DNA from: an uncultured Roseburia sp.
Lineage (GTDB): Bacteria > Bacillota > Clostridia > Lachnospirales > Lachnospiraceae
DNA: 64,000 bases
Assembly: GCA_947642555.1 (NCBI GenBank)
Contig: CANRSX010000001.1
Coordinates: 124,001-188,000 of the forward strand
Reading direction: 5' to 3'
Positions 16,276 through 24,531 of the stretch are shown piece by piece (position 1 is the first letter of the stretch; every line of letters begins with the position of its first letter). A model generated the notes under the pieces. That model made no database searches, had not been told where the DNA came from, and was given only the letters and a program-made list of their open reading frames with translations. Position numbers and translations under genes: made by a program.

Positions 16276-16548
16276 CTATGCCACCACTTCCCAATCCTCT
16301 GCCAGGCAATCCCCTATTGAGGGCACCCACATGGAATGAGAGCCATCCACATTCTTGATCTGAAGATAGGGATTGCACACAAATAGCTCACCCTCATTCA
16401 TTCCCCATGCTTCCGCTGTCTGCTTATTGCATGGAATCCCCTGAGGATAGCCTTTTTGATAGACTACAAACATCCCTTTTCCATTCCACCCGGCCCTTCT
16501 CAATCTCTTCCCGGCCTTTAAGGCTTCCAGTGCTTCTCCAAAATTCAT
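16276..16548 (-). CDS. DUF2829 / Tad2-like anti-Thoeris protein
   Basis: 90 residues when started at the ATG at 16548, which has GAGAGGAGG eight bases upstream. It carries the DUF2829 pattern: MNFGEALEALKAGKRLRRAG, then WNGKGMFVVY, and a C-terminal SIGDCLAEDWEVV. Members of this family (Tad2) are known to bind and sequester the cyclic ADP-ribose signal of the Thoeris antiphage system. Here it lies between the MuF head gene and the scaffold gene, within the leftward structural operon. An anti-defence role is inferred from family. A free 145-bp stretch follows (16130-16275), where I see no convincing gene. Confidence 0.8.
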   Translation of the reverse strand: MNFGEALEALKAGKRLRRAGWNGKGMFVVYQKGYPQGIPCNKQTAEAWGMNEGELFVCNPYLQIKNVDGSHSMWVPSIGDCLAEDWEVVA

Positions 16549-16637
16549 GCTCAGATCCTCCTCTCTTATTTTTGTATACAAAAAGAGCCATGCACTCTGC
16601 ACAGCTCTCTGTATCTCTGCTTTATTCAATTACTTCC

Positions 16638-16862
16638 TCAATCCCATTGTGCCCCTTCCTCAGGGTACAGCTCCAAAACGTCATAATATTTCGGAATCTC
16701 TGAAGGCTTCCGGCCTTCCTTTAGGGCCGTGAGCACTTCGATCTTTTCGTCTAACATTTTTTCACTGTCCGGATCAAAAAATTTTGCCACCAGGCTATCA
16801 CTCACTTCAAGCAAAAGAGAGAAAATCTTCTCCCGCTTCTCAATATATTCCTGATCGCTCAT
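16638..16862 (-). CDS. Small phage head-region protein, unknown
   Basis: 74 residues, acidic and helical, with residues 3-40 probably one long helix and a C-terminal PSEIPKYYDVLELYPEEGAQWD. I start it at the ATG at 16862 (GGGTGA six bases upstream) rather than the TTG two codons before. It follows the MuF gene by 2 nt and precedes the Tad2-like gene. No family recognised. Small proteins in this position are common and variable among related phages. Confidence 0.55.
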   Translation of the reverse strand: MSDQEYIEKREKIFSLLLEVSDSLVAKFFDPDSEKMLDEKIEVLTALKEGRKPSEIPKYYDVLELYPEEGAQWD

Positions 16863-16864
16863 GC

Positions 16865-18898
16865 TCAATCACCCACTTTCTTCAGCATTTCCTCCACCAG
16901 GGCATCCAACGCTTCCACCAGTTCCGGCTTATCCTCTCTCAGCATATCAATAAGATCCGGCCTGGTCACGCTCATGGCCCCATAGTTTGCTATTATCTCC
17001 GCTTTTCTTGCGTCCATAGATCGGTAATAGGCAGAGCCATGGCCATACAGCACCGCCCCGCTATCCCTGGCAGCTCCACCGGATAGGGCATCATATATAT
17101 CCTGAAGTTGCCCAATGCCGCCGCCCATGGCATCCCTGCTCATGGTGTCTATTTCGTCATTCATAAGAGTATAGAGCTTTTTCCGCTCCTTCTCATATTG
17201 TTTGTATTTCTTTATATCGCCCCACACATTGGGGATCCCGTCTGAATAATATTGGTTTGTCAGCTCCTCCACCTTTTTCATACATGAGGCCTTTGCTGCC
17301 TCCCTGATCCGGTTGCACTCCTCTTTATACTCTTTGAAGAGGGCCCCGGCCTTCTCTCCAATATCCGGCTTTACCTTCGTGAGCGCTTCATCCAGTACCT
17401 TGGCCGCCTGGGAGCCTCTGAAATGCCCATGGCCTGCCAAATCCTCTCTCAGGTACAGATCAATGAGGTGCATATTCTCATGCAGCGTGGTATTCACAGC
17501 GCCGGGCCCGGTTCCTGCTGCCACCTTCGGGATCGTGAGCTTCACCTCCACCAGTTTCCCGGTACTTGGCCGGTATGAAGAAGTTACAGCATGGCTCTTT
17601 GCGTGTGATATTTTGAAGGGAATGCCCTGGGAAACAATGCTCTCCATTTTCTTCATGCTGTTATACAGCTTCACAACCTTGGCATCCGCTCCCTTCAGCT
17701 TGTTCACATAATCAATGAGGGCCTGAGTGCTCTTTGCCTCTGCCTTTTCCGTGAATGCTTCCGGGAAGTTCTCTATTTTCATTTCCTCAGCTTGCACCTT
17801 TATATTACCATCGCCCTGCTTCTTATGCAAGCTCTTTCCCTTGGCCTTTTTCTTCCCTTCAGCCTTCTCTATGGCCGCCTTATTCTGCTGATACCATTTT
17901 TTATAGTTCGTTGAAGCGGGCACCAGTTTATTCTCACCGGTTTCCGGATCCCTGGCCCGCCGCTTCAGCCCTGGCACCACATCCCCTCCCAGGTGAATGA
18001 TCGTTGTTGATCTACAGAATGGGTGCATAGGGTTCATATTTACACCCGGTACAGCGTCTTTTACCGGAAAAACCTTGCCATCCAACTCTTGGCACTGTTT
18101 TGAGGTTCTCAGATCCAGTGTGGCCACATACTCATAATACTCAGCGTCACATTCATCATAAGCCGCAAGCTGCATCTGTCCTGAAATGAAATTGCTCTCA
18201 GTCCTCACAAGCCTCCGGGCCTCAAAGGAGCCTGCTGCATACTTATTGGCGATCTCCCTGGCCATTTCTCCCTCTGTCTTTCCGGTGAGCATTCCCAGGA
18301 TCATCTGCTCCTTCAGCTCACTGGCCAGGCCCTTGGTATTATCCCATATTCTTGCAGAGTAATTCCTCCCGCTCCACTTGGAATTTAGGAGCATATTGAT
18401 CATTTTGGGATCCACCGCCGAAAAGCTGAATTGAAAACCAACCCTCCTCTGCACATTGTAGATCTCCCGGTAATAGGAATTTTTTGCAAGGTCTTTATAG
18501 TGGGAAGTGGTGATCTTCTTTTCCTGCTTATATACCTCCTGCATCATGCGGTCTATTTCCGTCTGAAGCTGCTCCAATCTTTCAATCCGGGCCCCGTATG
18601 CCTGGCTTTCCAGTTTGGCCAAAAGATCCGCATATCCCGGATCCGTCTTTGCTTTTCCGGCCAGTGCTTGCTTCAGCGCCGCTATATCGTTTTTATTCTT
18701 CAGGGTATTCAGCAGGGCCATGGCATCCTTATCTGTCAGCCCATGCCGATCCTTGAATTTATCGTATATTTCATCAATTCTATAATTGAGCTGCCGGGAA
18801 GCCTTTGCATATATGTCTGCCAGTTCCCTGGATACCGTTTCAGCGTCCTCCATGTATTCAAACATGTTTTGAGCCTGCCGGTTTTCCCAATATCCCAC
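16865..18898 (-). CDS. Minor head protein (MuF) fused to an HEXXH metallopeptidase-like domain
   Basis: A 677-residue protein. Residues about 1-300 form the Mu gpF/SPP1 gp7 minor head protein: a helical N-terminus, then DLRTSKQCQELDGKVFPV and PMHPFCRSTTIIHLGG, the classic Cys/His end of the MuF fold. Residues about 300-390 are a basic, low-complexity linker. Residues 390-677 hold a second domain with NTTLHENMHLIDLYL, a clear HEXXH zinc-peptidase motif, and downstream KAEIIANYGAM, whose acidic residue could be a third ligand. MuF-toxin or MuF-enzyme fusions are known in temperate phages of Firmicutes. Start is GTG at 18898 with GGGGTG upstream. Confidence 0.85.
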   Translation of the reverse strand: MGYWENRQAQNMFEYMEDAETVSRELADIYAKASRQLNYRIDEIYDKFKDRHGLTDKDAMALLNTLKNKNDIAALKQALAGKAKTDPGYADLLAKLESQAYGARIERLEQLQTEIDRMMQEVYKQEKKITTSHYKDLAKNSYYREIYNVQRRVGFQFSFSAVDPKMINMLLNSKWSGRNYSARIWDNTKGLASELKEQMILGMLTGKTEGEMAREIANKYAAGSFEARRLVRTESNFISGQMQLAAYDECDAEYYEYVATLDLRTSKQCQELDGKVFPVKDAVPGVNMNPMHPFCRSTTIIHLGGDVVPGLKRRARDPETGENKLVPASTNYKKWYQQNKAAIEKAEGKKKAKGKSLHKKQGDGNIKVQAEEMKIENFPEAFTEKAEAKSTQALIDYVNKLKGADAKVVKLYNSMKKMESIVSQGIPFKISHAKSHAVTSSYRPSTGKLVEVKLTIPKVAAGTGPGAVNTTLHENMHLIDLYLREDLAGHGHFRGSQAAKVLDEALTKVKPDIGEKAGALFKEYKEECNRIREAAKASCMKKVEELTNQYYSDGIPNVWGDIKKYKQYEKERKKLYTLMNDEIDTMSRDAMGGGIGQLQDIYDALSGGAARDSGAVLYGHGSAYYRSMDARKAEIIANYGAMSVTRPDLIDMLREDKPELVEALDALVEEMLKKVGD

Positions 18899-18903
18899 TC
18901 AGA

Positions 18904-20394
18904 TCACCCCTTGCTTCCTGCTGCCTGCTGCTTCTCCTTTTCCTCTTCAGCCTCTTCTTTGGGTTCCTCTTCAGCCTCCCCATCCGGATCAGTTTCTTCC
19001 TCCTCAGGCTCCTCTTCCTCTCCAAATTCAGGCGGCTCATTGGCTCCCATTCCAAAAAGTTCCTGCTGCCGCTTTACCTCTTCAGCCTTTTGCTTTGTCA
19101 CCTCTTCAATCTCATAATCCGGATCTTCCACAAAGGGCAGGAGCTTCAGCAGCGTTTTGGCCGAAACATTATCTTTCAGATTAGCCACAATCTGAGCCAG
19201 TTCCAGGAGATTCTTAGGCAATGCCCGGCTGAAGGTTGCCATGATTGAGCCCGCCTCCATGAGAATGGCCTTCATGCTGAGGAAATTGCAGTATAGCCGG
19301 ATCCTCTTCCTGAGGCCTTTTTTATACTGTCTTTCCTTTACCTTCGTGATCATTTCCAGGCCCAGGAGCTTATACTCCATAGCCACACCGGACACATTAC
19401 CGGCAAAATTTTCATCCATGAAGTTGGGTACATGGCTGAAATTGTAAATATCTTCTTTTATGGCCTTCCTGAGCACCTCTGCCCCATTTTCATCCATTTG
19501 CCTGCTCAGGTATTCCGCTTTTGCGTCCTCAGGCAGTTCCAGGAGCTTATTCTCTCTCAGCTTCTTTTGTGCCTCCGTGGTTTCCTCTTCATCATCCCCT
19601 AAAATAGCCCCATACAAGACAAGCACCGCATCAATGAATTGCTCTTTATCATTGATCCGGTCACTCATTAAAGTGTTGTATGCGTCTATCAAAGGGATCT
19701 GCTGCTCAAAATCCCCTATGGCCTCTTTATTGTTCAGATACTCTATGATCTGAGGCTCACCAAAATAATGCTGCACCGGCTCCTCTGTCACAAGTTGGGA
19801 AATGTCCGATCCGCTGTCAAGAATATTCAGCACATATGTATAGTTGGCTGTGCTCACCGTGGCCACATATGTATATGTGTCCTGCACAGAGTTCTTTTTC
19901 TTGTAGTAGTACACCCCACAGAGCTCATTTTCTTCTATGGTGTCATCCACCACTATGAAGGTGGATAATGGAGAGATATTCTTGGAAACGGGGGCCGCCT
20001 CTCCCTCTTTTGCATACACATATTCATAGGCCAGTCCAAAAATACTCATATCTAACGCATTATCCGCATCCACGTCATCCACATTGGCATTGTCAAAGGC
20101 TGTGAGTAGCGGATCAATGTCCTGCTGCCCGCTGTTTGAGTATGTGACCGGGTTCCCCATGAAGTACCCCGTGGCCGTGTCTGAAATATCTTTGGCATGG
20201 TTGCATGTTACTTTGCTATTGGGTGCCTCCTTCTCCCGCTTCCGCTCCTCAATTTTATGGTGCCCATCATAATACCTTTTATTTTTCAGCAGGCGGGCCA
20301 CCATGCCCTCATGCTTCTTTACCAATGTGAGAATAATGCTTTTATTTAGATTTCTTTCGTCAAATTGTTCTGCCGGATATGTAAAGCGCTCCAC
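18904..20394 (-). CDS. Portal protein (SPP1 gp6-like)
   Basis: A 496-residue portal, the dodecameric DNA gate of the capsid. Recognised by its place between terL and the MuF head gene and by the conserved core (TCNHAKDISDTATGYFMGNPVTY near residue 60; YEYVYAKEGE; IPLIDAYNTLMSDRINDKEQFIDAVLVLYGA; NFSHVPNFMDENFAGNVSGVAMEYKLLGLE near 320). The C-terminus is a long acidic tail (E-rich, about 450-490), as is common. It begins at GTG 20394 with AGGAGG upstream, 12 nt after terL. Confidence 0.93.
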   Translation of the reverse strand: MERFTYPAEQFDERNLNKSIILTLVKKHEGMVARLLKNKRYYDGHHKIEERKREKEAPNSKVTCNHAKDISDTATGYFMGNPVTYSNSGQQDIDPLLTAFDNANVDDVDADNALDMSIFGLAYEYVYAKEGEAAPVSKNISPLSTFIVVDDTIEENELCGVYYYKKKNSVQDTYTYVATVSTANYTYVLNILDSGSDISQLVTEEPVQHYFGEPQIIEYLNNKEAIGDFEQQIPLIDAYNTLMSDRINDKEQFIDAVLVLYGAILGDDEEETTEAQKKLRENKLLELPEDAKAEYLSRQMDENGAEVLRKAIKEDIYNFSHVPNFMDENFAGNVSGVAMEYKLLGLEMITKVKERQYKKGLRKRIRLYCNFLSMKAILMEAGSIMATFSRALPKNLLELAQIVANLKDNVSAKTLLKLLPFVEDPDYEIEEVTKQKAEEVKRQQELFGMGANEPPEFGEEEEPEEEETDPDGEAEEEPKEEAEEEKEKQQAAGSKG

Positions 20395-20405
20395 TCTGCT
20401 CCCTC

Positions 20406-21674
20406 CTATCTCAGGCCCCTCTTGGCCTTATTCCGTATCTTAGCTTTTTTATTCACCATTTCATCCTCTAGGGCATAGCGACATGCATCGATCGAATGGT
20501 TGTCTTTGTCAGGGTACGATCCTTTAAAATTCCCGTTTTTGTCCTTTTCCAGTTCGTATGAGGAAAACTCACGGGCCGCATTCGGGCACCTCACCGGATC
20601 AATGATTATCTCATCCAAATCGTCAGACAAATAAGCCACACCAAAATCCACCGATCCGGGCCCCTTCTTGGCCGGGTACACCCTCAGGCCCAACTCATTG
20701 AAGGAAGATATGGAGCGGGGCTCCTCTGAATCTGCTGTTATGATCTTATTGTCCGGGTTTAGTTTCTTTATCTCTGCCACGGCCTTCCGGGTTTTAAGGT
20801 TCACCTGGTACAGCTCAGCAAAGATATAAAGCCGCCTCTGCTTCTTATTCAGGTGCATTCTTTCAAACGCAAGCGGATCCGCCGCAAAACCAAAATCCAG
20901 GCCTTGCTTAATCTTATCAAAGATCGCTATCTCTTCATCCGTGATCTCCCTCAGGATCACATTATCAAATACTTTTCCACCGGTTCCAGTAGCCTCTCCC
21001 AGGTACTCATGCCGGTATGCCATTCTTTTCCGTTTTTTCAGCTCCTCAGCCTCAATGAAAAATTGCTCTCCCAACCAACTCCTGGGCACCGTCAAATATG
21101 TGGAATGGCTACACAGCGTATCATCCCGCACCTGAAGCACATCCTGATTTACCCATGAATTGAGGCTTTTTGGCGGGTTCCATGTGTAAAATACCACATA
21201 CTTATCACCGCCACGCATTAAAGACTGATTTATTTTTCTTTCATCTTCATCCCCTTCAAATTCAGCCCGCTCCTCATACCATATGTATTTAAAATAGCCC
21301 TTCCTCAGCTTGATTGACTTTGACTTGTTAGGATCATCACAACCCCTGAATACAATCCGCTGCCCCGTTGGCTTATAGGTCAGCCTCAGAGGAGAGAGGG
21401 TTATTTTCCATAAATGGCTTACTTCCAGGGCATCTATGGCCCACAAGAGCTGCTCAAAAACGCTCTCAGCCAGGGTATTGCCCACTTTCCTGAAGCAGGC
21501 GGCATTCGCATTGGGATCCTGCATCATGCCGTATATTATTTCCAGGCTCACAAATGAGGATTTAGTGGAGCCTCTGCCTCCGTATAGCTTATAGTGGGTA
21601 TGTTTACCCTCCAAAATATCCCAATGAATATCATAGAATTGTGGTGCAATGAGATCAGAGAGCCTAATCTCCAT
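20406..21674 (-). CDS. terL: Terminase large subunit (PBSX family)
   Basis: A 422-residue packaging ATPase-nuclease. The ATPase domain begins HYKLYGGRGSTKSSFVSLEI (Walker A GGRGSTKS near residue 33), with YIWYEERAEFEGDEDERKI as Walker B-like region and FYTWNPP as coupling motif. The nuclease domain shows GLDFGFAADPLAF, TADSEEPRSI and a late DNHSIDACRYALED, the RNase H-like acidic residues. This is the PBSX-type terminase that cuts and packages headful or cohesive-end DNA; mode cannot be told here. ATG at 21674 overlaps the terS stop by 11 nt. Confidence 0.95.
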   Translation of the reverse strand: MEIRLSDLIAPQFYDIHWDILEGKHTHYKLYGGRGSTKSSFVSLEIIYGMMQDPNANAACFRKVGNTLAESVFEQLLWAIDALEVSHLWKITLSPLRLTYKPTGQRIVFRGCDDPNKSKSIKLRKGYFKYIWYEERAEFEGDEDERKINQSLMRGGDKYVVFYTWNPPKSLNSWVNQDVLQVRDDTLCSHSTYLTVPRSWLGEQFFIEAEELKKRKRMAYRHEYLGEATGTGGKVFDNVILREITDEEIAIFDKIKQGLDFGFAADPLAFERMHLNKKQRRLYIFAELYQVNLKTRKAVAEIKKLNPDNKIITADSEEPRSISSFNELGLRVYPAKKGPGSVDFGVAYLSDDLDEIIIDPVRCPNAAREFSSYELEKDKNGNFKGSYPDKDNHSIDACRYALEDEMVNKKAKIRNKAKRGLR

Positions 21675-22113
21675 CCGGTGCCCTTGGTATATCGTTTATT
21701 ATGGTGACGGGCTCCAATTTCCCGGTGATCTCCTGCTTATCTACAAATAGCCGGTATCTTTTGCCCAATAGCTCTGCTGCCTTGGTTCTGTCCTGAAGAG
21801 AGGGATCCAAATCAAATTGATCACGCTCCTCCCCTCTCATTACCCTTGTAAGATATTGCAGCACCTCCTCAGCGCTTGCCACCCTTTTCTCTTCCAGTTC
21901 TGCAAGCCTCAAATCTATATATTCTTTTAGGTAAGGTTTTGTCAGGTTTTCACTTCCCATGGCTTTGGCCGTTTTTTCAGAATATCCGGCCAGTTTTGCG
22001 GCCTCCGTGGCATTCAGTGTGGTTATGTAATGATCACAGAATGCCGCTTGCCTTTCGCTCATTATCCGCTTCAGCTCCTCCATTCTCTCCATCTGCTGCT
22101 TTTCCATGTTCAT
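21664..22113 (-). CDS. terS: Terminase small subunit
   Basis: A 149-residue DNA-recognition subunit just before terL. The helix-turn-helix portion is FCDHYITTLNATEAAKLAGYSEKTAKAMGSENL (residues about 25-55), matching the terminase_2 family. It is followed by a helical oligomerisation region (LRLAELEEKRVASAEEVLQYLTRV) and a C-terminal YRLFVDKQEITGKLEPV that contacts terL in relatives. ATG at 22113 with GGAAGG six bases upstream. The gene before it overlaps by 80 nt. Confidence 0.92.
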   Translation of the reverse strand: MNMEKQQMERMEELKRIMSERQAAFCDHYITTLNATEAAKLAGYSEKTAKAMGSENLTKPYLKEYIDLRLAELEEKRVASAEEVLQYLTRVMRGEERDQFDLDPSLQDRTKAAELLGKRYRLFVDKQEITGKLEPVTIINDIPRAPDGD

Positions 22114-22327
22114 TCACTTCCTTCCATTTCTCTGCCAGGTATTTCAGCAGCTTCACCTTACTGAAGAAAACCTCTCCATCCCGGTTCGGGTGATCTTCCC
22201 ATAAAATCAGCTTTGTGCATAGCCTCTCCTGGCTCTCTGAATAAAATTGCTGAGTATTTATCTTGTATACAATGCCCTGCCGCCTCAGGGCCTTCAGTAA
22301 ATTATTGATTTTCCCTTGTACGTTCAC
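22034..22327 (-). CDS. Small phage protein upstream of the terminase
   Basis: 97 residues starting at GTG 22327, which follows GGAGGGGGAAGG; a longer TTG start at 22399 would read through a hairpin and is less likely. The N-terminal half (KINNLLKALRRQGIVYKINTQQFYSE then CTKLILWED) resembles small phage proteins of unknown role found next to terminase genes. The C-terminus is a low-complexity E/G/A/N tail that overlaps terS by 80 nt in another frame. First gene of the late operon after the putative late promoter and terminator. Confidence 0.55.
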   Translation of the reverse strand: MNVQGKINNLLKALRRQGIVYKINTQQFYSESQERLCTKLILWEDHPNRDGEVFFSKVKLLKYLAEKWKEVNEHGKAADGENGGAEADNERKASGIL

Positions 22328-22349
22328 CCTTCCCCCTCCTTTGCACACG

Positions 22350-22385
22350 AAAAAGGCACCCACGCACTGAGGCGGGATGCCCTTT
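22350..22385 (-). terminator. Terminator-like hairpin at the early-late boundary
   Basis: Read leftward, an AAAGGGCATCCC arm pairs imperfectly with GGGTGCCTTT around about 12 nt and is followed by five T residues. It lies between the sigma-like regulator gene and the first late gene. Downstream of a possible late promoter (-10 TATAAT at 22444-22439, no good -35) it would block late transcription unless relieved. Imperfect stem, so moderate confidence. Confidence 0.4.
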
Positions 22386-22446
22386 CCTTCAGGTTTCAAT
22401 TCATAAGGGGATAAGCCAACAAATTTTCACCTGATAGCATTATAGA

Positions 22447-22926
22447 TCATTTAAAATGAGAATTGTGAGAAAGTTTCATTTTTTTCTTTTTTTTCTTTTC
22501 CGGGTGTTCCTTCAGGTACTTAGTGAGTAGCTTCTCCGGGTATGTTCGATCACAATTCATGGCGGCGGCCACCTTATCCCAGGAGAGCCCCTCTTCATAC
22601 CTCAGGCTTATAATTCTCCGGATCCTGCTGTCATTTATGCCCTTTATGTACTGAGATATTTTAAACTCAGCATCCACCGCCTGCTGCCTTCGCTTCAGCA
22701 AAAGGAGCTCACTCTCTGTCAGTTCCCTCCGGCGCTTCCGGCTTTCTTGATTGTCTACCCCGGTTATTGTCTTGGTTATTCGCACATATGGGAAGTCGGG
22801 CATGGAAGCCTGCACTCTATCCGTAACTTTTCCCACCCTCTGCCCCTGCATTTTTTCAACCTTGGCATCCAACTCCTGGATCTCTTTCCTGAGATCCAAT
22901 AATTGCTCTAACTCACTTTTTGTCAC
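22447..22926 (-). CDS. Sigma-like / RinA-type late transcription regulator
   Basis: 159 residues ending the early block. A helical N-terminal half is followed by SRIRRIISLRYEEGLSWDKVAAAMNCDRTYPEKLLTKYLK (about 108-147), which matches the sigma-70 region 4-like HTH of the ArpU/RinA/DUF1492 group. Such proteins switch on late genes of Firmicutes phages, and here the gene lies immediately before the late operon. The C-terminus is a lysine run. It starts at GTG 22926 with AGGAGG upstream, 13 nt after ssb. Its target is probably the promoter region at about 22,435-22,470. Confidence 0.75.
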   Translation of the reverse strand: MTKSELEQLLDLRKEIQELDAKVEKMQGQRVGKVTDRVQASMPDFPYVRITKTITGVDNQESRKRRRELTESELLLLKRRQQAVDAEFKISQYIKGINDSRIRRIISLRYEEGLSWDKVAAAMNCDRTYPEKLLTKYLKEHPEKKKKKKMKLSHNSHFK

Positions 22927-22939
22927 CCTTCAGCACCTC

Positions 22940-23350
22940 CTAATTGAATGGGAGCCCTTCATAATCCTCAGGCGGCTCCATATAACCGCCTGCTGCCGGG
23001 CCGGTGTTCCCCTGCTTCCCATCGCAGAATGTAAAGCCTTCACAGATAAACTCTGTATAATATACTTTGCTTCCATTCTTTTCATAGGATCCACTTTCTG
23101 CCCTGGCACATATTCCGATCCTCATTCCCTTCTTTAAGTGTTTCTCAACAAATTCCCCACGGCCTCCCAATGCTTTGAAGGTGAGAAAATCTGCCTCCCT
23201 CTCATTTCCCTTCTTTGTCGGTCTGTCTACTGCCAGGGTAAACCTTGCCACACATACCGGCTTTTCTCCCTGGCTGTATCTCACTTCGGGATCCCTGGTG
23301 AGCCTCCCTATAAAATTACAGCTATTCACCGCCTGCTGCCTCCTTTCCAT
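22940..23350 (-). CDS. ssb: Single-stranded DNA-binding protein
   Basis: 136 residues with a full OB-fold SSB pattern: NSCNFIGRLTRDPEVRYSQGEKPVCVARFTLAVDRPTKKGNEREADFLTF is the usual start, and GMRIGICARAESGSYEKNG follows. It ends in YEGLPFN, a form of the acidic DDxLPF tail that recruits host repair and replication proteins, with one extra Asn. It binds ssDNA during phage replication, recombination, or DGR cDNA handling (the last is speculation). It is encoded between a zinc-ribbon protein and the late regulator. Confidence 0.93.
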   Translation of the reverse strand: MERRQQAVNSCNFIGRLTRDPEVRYSQGEKPVCVARFTLAVDRPTKKGNEREADFLTFKALGGRGEFVEKHLKKGMRIGICARAESGSYEKNGSKVYYTEFICEGFTFCDGKQGNTGPAAGGYMEPPEDYEGLPFN

Positions 23351-23558
23351 GTTTTAGCCCTTGCCTATATCCAACCACAAACTCAGGCCCCTCTTTGCAT
23401 CCGCAATTCTTACAGATATATTCTCCCGTCCTACTGCCCCGATCAAATTCATGGTATTTGCAAGAATCTCTCTTTTTGCTGTTCTCATTGATCTGTTGGC
23501 ATATTTCTATTTGCCGTGGATCCATGCCTTTAGCTTTCATTTTTTCAATGTCAAACAC
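23322..23558 (-). CDS. Small zinc-ribbon phage protein
   Basis: 78 residues starting at GTG 23558 (AAGGGGGTG upstream). It contains CKYHEFDRGSRTGEYICKNCGC, with Cys/His spacing of a small zinc ribbon at residues about 33-54, then GYRQGLKHGKE. It overlaps ssb by 29 nt. The N-terminal half (KMKAKGMDPRQIEICQQI) is helical. No named family; a nucleic-acid or protein-binding zinc knuckle is likely. Confidence 0.55.
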   Translation of the reverse strand: MFDIEKMKAKGMDPRQIEICQQINENSKKRDSCKYHEFDRGSRTGEYICKNCGCKEGPEFVVGYRQGLKHGKEAAGGE

Positions 23559-23559
23559 A

Positions 23560-24135
23560 TTACACCCCCTTGATCTTGGTTGCTATCATATCCGCTGTAT
23601 GGGTATAAAGCACATTCGGGCACCGTTTCACAGCTTCCGTGTAATATTTCCACTCTTTACTGTCTGCAAAAGCTCCCATGTGATACCGGATACATAGCTT
23701 TTCTTCCACCGTGAGATCAATGTGGCCCATGAGCATGATCAAGCTCTTATCTCCATGCCCTGGCCACAGCGCCTCCTCATTCCATACTGCCTGCCCCGGC
23801 CCATATACCGGCCCGCCGCCCTGGTCTACTGATACAACCTCCTGCTGTATCACATAATCATCCATTTTACACACGTCATGCAACATTCCCACCACGGCGG
23901 GGCTCTCTTTCCTCTGCCACTTCAGGCCCAATTTATCAGTGAGCATGATCAGCTCATGTGTTACCTGAAGGCTGTGATCAAATAGCGTTCCCTCATAGGA
24001 AGCATGGTGCTTCATGGAAGCCGGTGCCGTATAATATCCCACTTCCTCCAACCAATCCAGGAGCCTGCTGCCGCCCACATTCTCAAAAAACTGCTGCATG
24101 ATAATCTTTTTACTTTCCATTTTCAGCTCTTCCAA
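23560..24135 (-). CDS. HD-domain phosphohydrolase
   Basis: A 191-residue protein with HD superfamily metal ligands: HHASYEGTLFDHSLQVTHELIML (residues about 43-65), then GMLHDVCKMDDY (82-93) and a later HTADMIA (about 182). HD enzymes hydrolyse phosphate esters of nucleotides or nucleic acids. The substrate is not evident. Phage versions are often in nucleotide metabolism or counter-defence blocks. I use the TTG at 24135, which has GGAGGG six bases upstream; ATG at 24120 is the alternative. Gene order: small membrane protein, HD, zinc ribbon, ssb. Confidence 0.8.
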   Translation of the reverse strand: MEELKMESKKIIMQQFFENVGGSRLLDWLEEVGYYTAPASMKHHASYEGTLFDHSLQVTHELIMLTDKLGLKWQRKESPAVVGMLHDVCKMDDYVIQQEVVSVDQGGGPVYGPGQAVWNEEALWPGHGDKSLIMLMGHIDLTVEEKLCIRYHMGAFADSKEWKYYTEAVKRCPNVLYTHTADMIATKIKGV

Positions 24136-24146
24136 TTTCTTCCCTC

Positions 24147-24275
24147 CTATTTCTTCTCAGTCAATGCCTTGGCCACCGCTATGAATAGCGCTATCAGAAT
24201 CATAAGCACCAGGGCCGCCAATACGATCAGGCACCCAGCCCCTATCATTTTTAGAATCGTCCACATGATTTCCAT
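24147..24275 (-). CDS. Very small single-span membrane protein (42 aa)
   Basis: ATG at 24275 is preceded by GGAGGGGAGCAAA. The 42-residue product begins MEIMWTILKMIGAG, has an uninterrupted hydrophobic stretch from about residue 11 to 36, and ends ALTEKK. It therefore looks like a single transmembrane helix with a short basic tail. It lies almost wholly inside the 3' part of the preceding gene in a different frame. Role unknown. The good ribosome site and clean membrane pattern support it as a real gene. Confidence 0.6.
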   Translation of the reverse strand: MEIMWTILKMIGAGCLIVLAALVLMILIALFIAVAKALTEKK

Positions 24276-24531
24276 TTTGCTCCCCTCCTCTCATAAGCTC
24301 TGCCGCCTTTATGATCTCTCTTCTCAGTTCTTCCATGCCTGCTGCCGCATTTAAAGCCGCCTCATGGACTTGGCGGGCCATTTCCTTCAGCCCTTCGCCT
24401 GCTGCCCTCTGTGCCTCTCTGAGGCGCTCATGGAGCAGCTCAGGCCAGCGCTCTGCCCACCATGCCTCATACTGCTCCGGGTTCATTCCATATATTTTCT
24501 TGAATTGCTTTCTTTTCTGCCGCCTATTCAA
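24157..24531 (-). CDS. Helical basic phage protein, unknown
   Basis: 124 residues when started at the TTG at 24531, which has GGGAGG seven bases upstream and overlaps the YopX gene stop by 8 nt. Residues 1-15 are basic (NRRQKRKQFKKIYG), residues 16-90 are long amphipathic helices with W and A/E content (NPEQYEAWWAERWPELL). The last 40 residues look unlike a natural protein and coincide with the overlapping small membrane gene. The native end may therefore have been lost by a frameshift. No family recognised. Confidence 0.5.
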   Translation of the reverse strand: MNRRQKRKQFKKIYGMNPEQYEAWWAERWPELLHERLREAQRAAGEGLKEMARQVHEAALNAAAGMEELRREIIKAAELMRGGEQNGNHVDDSKNDRGWVPDRIGGPGAYDSDSAIHSGGQGID

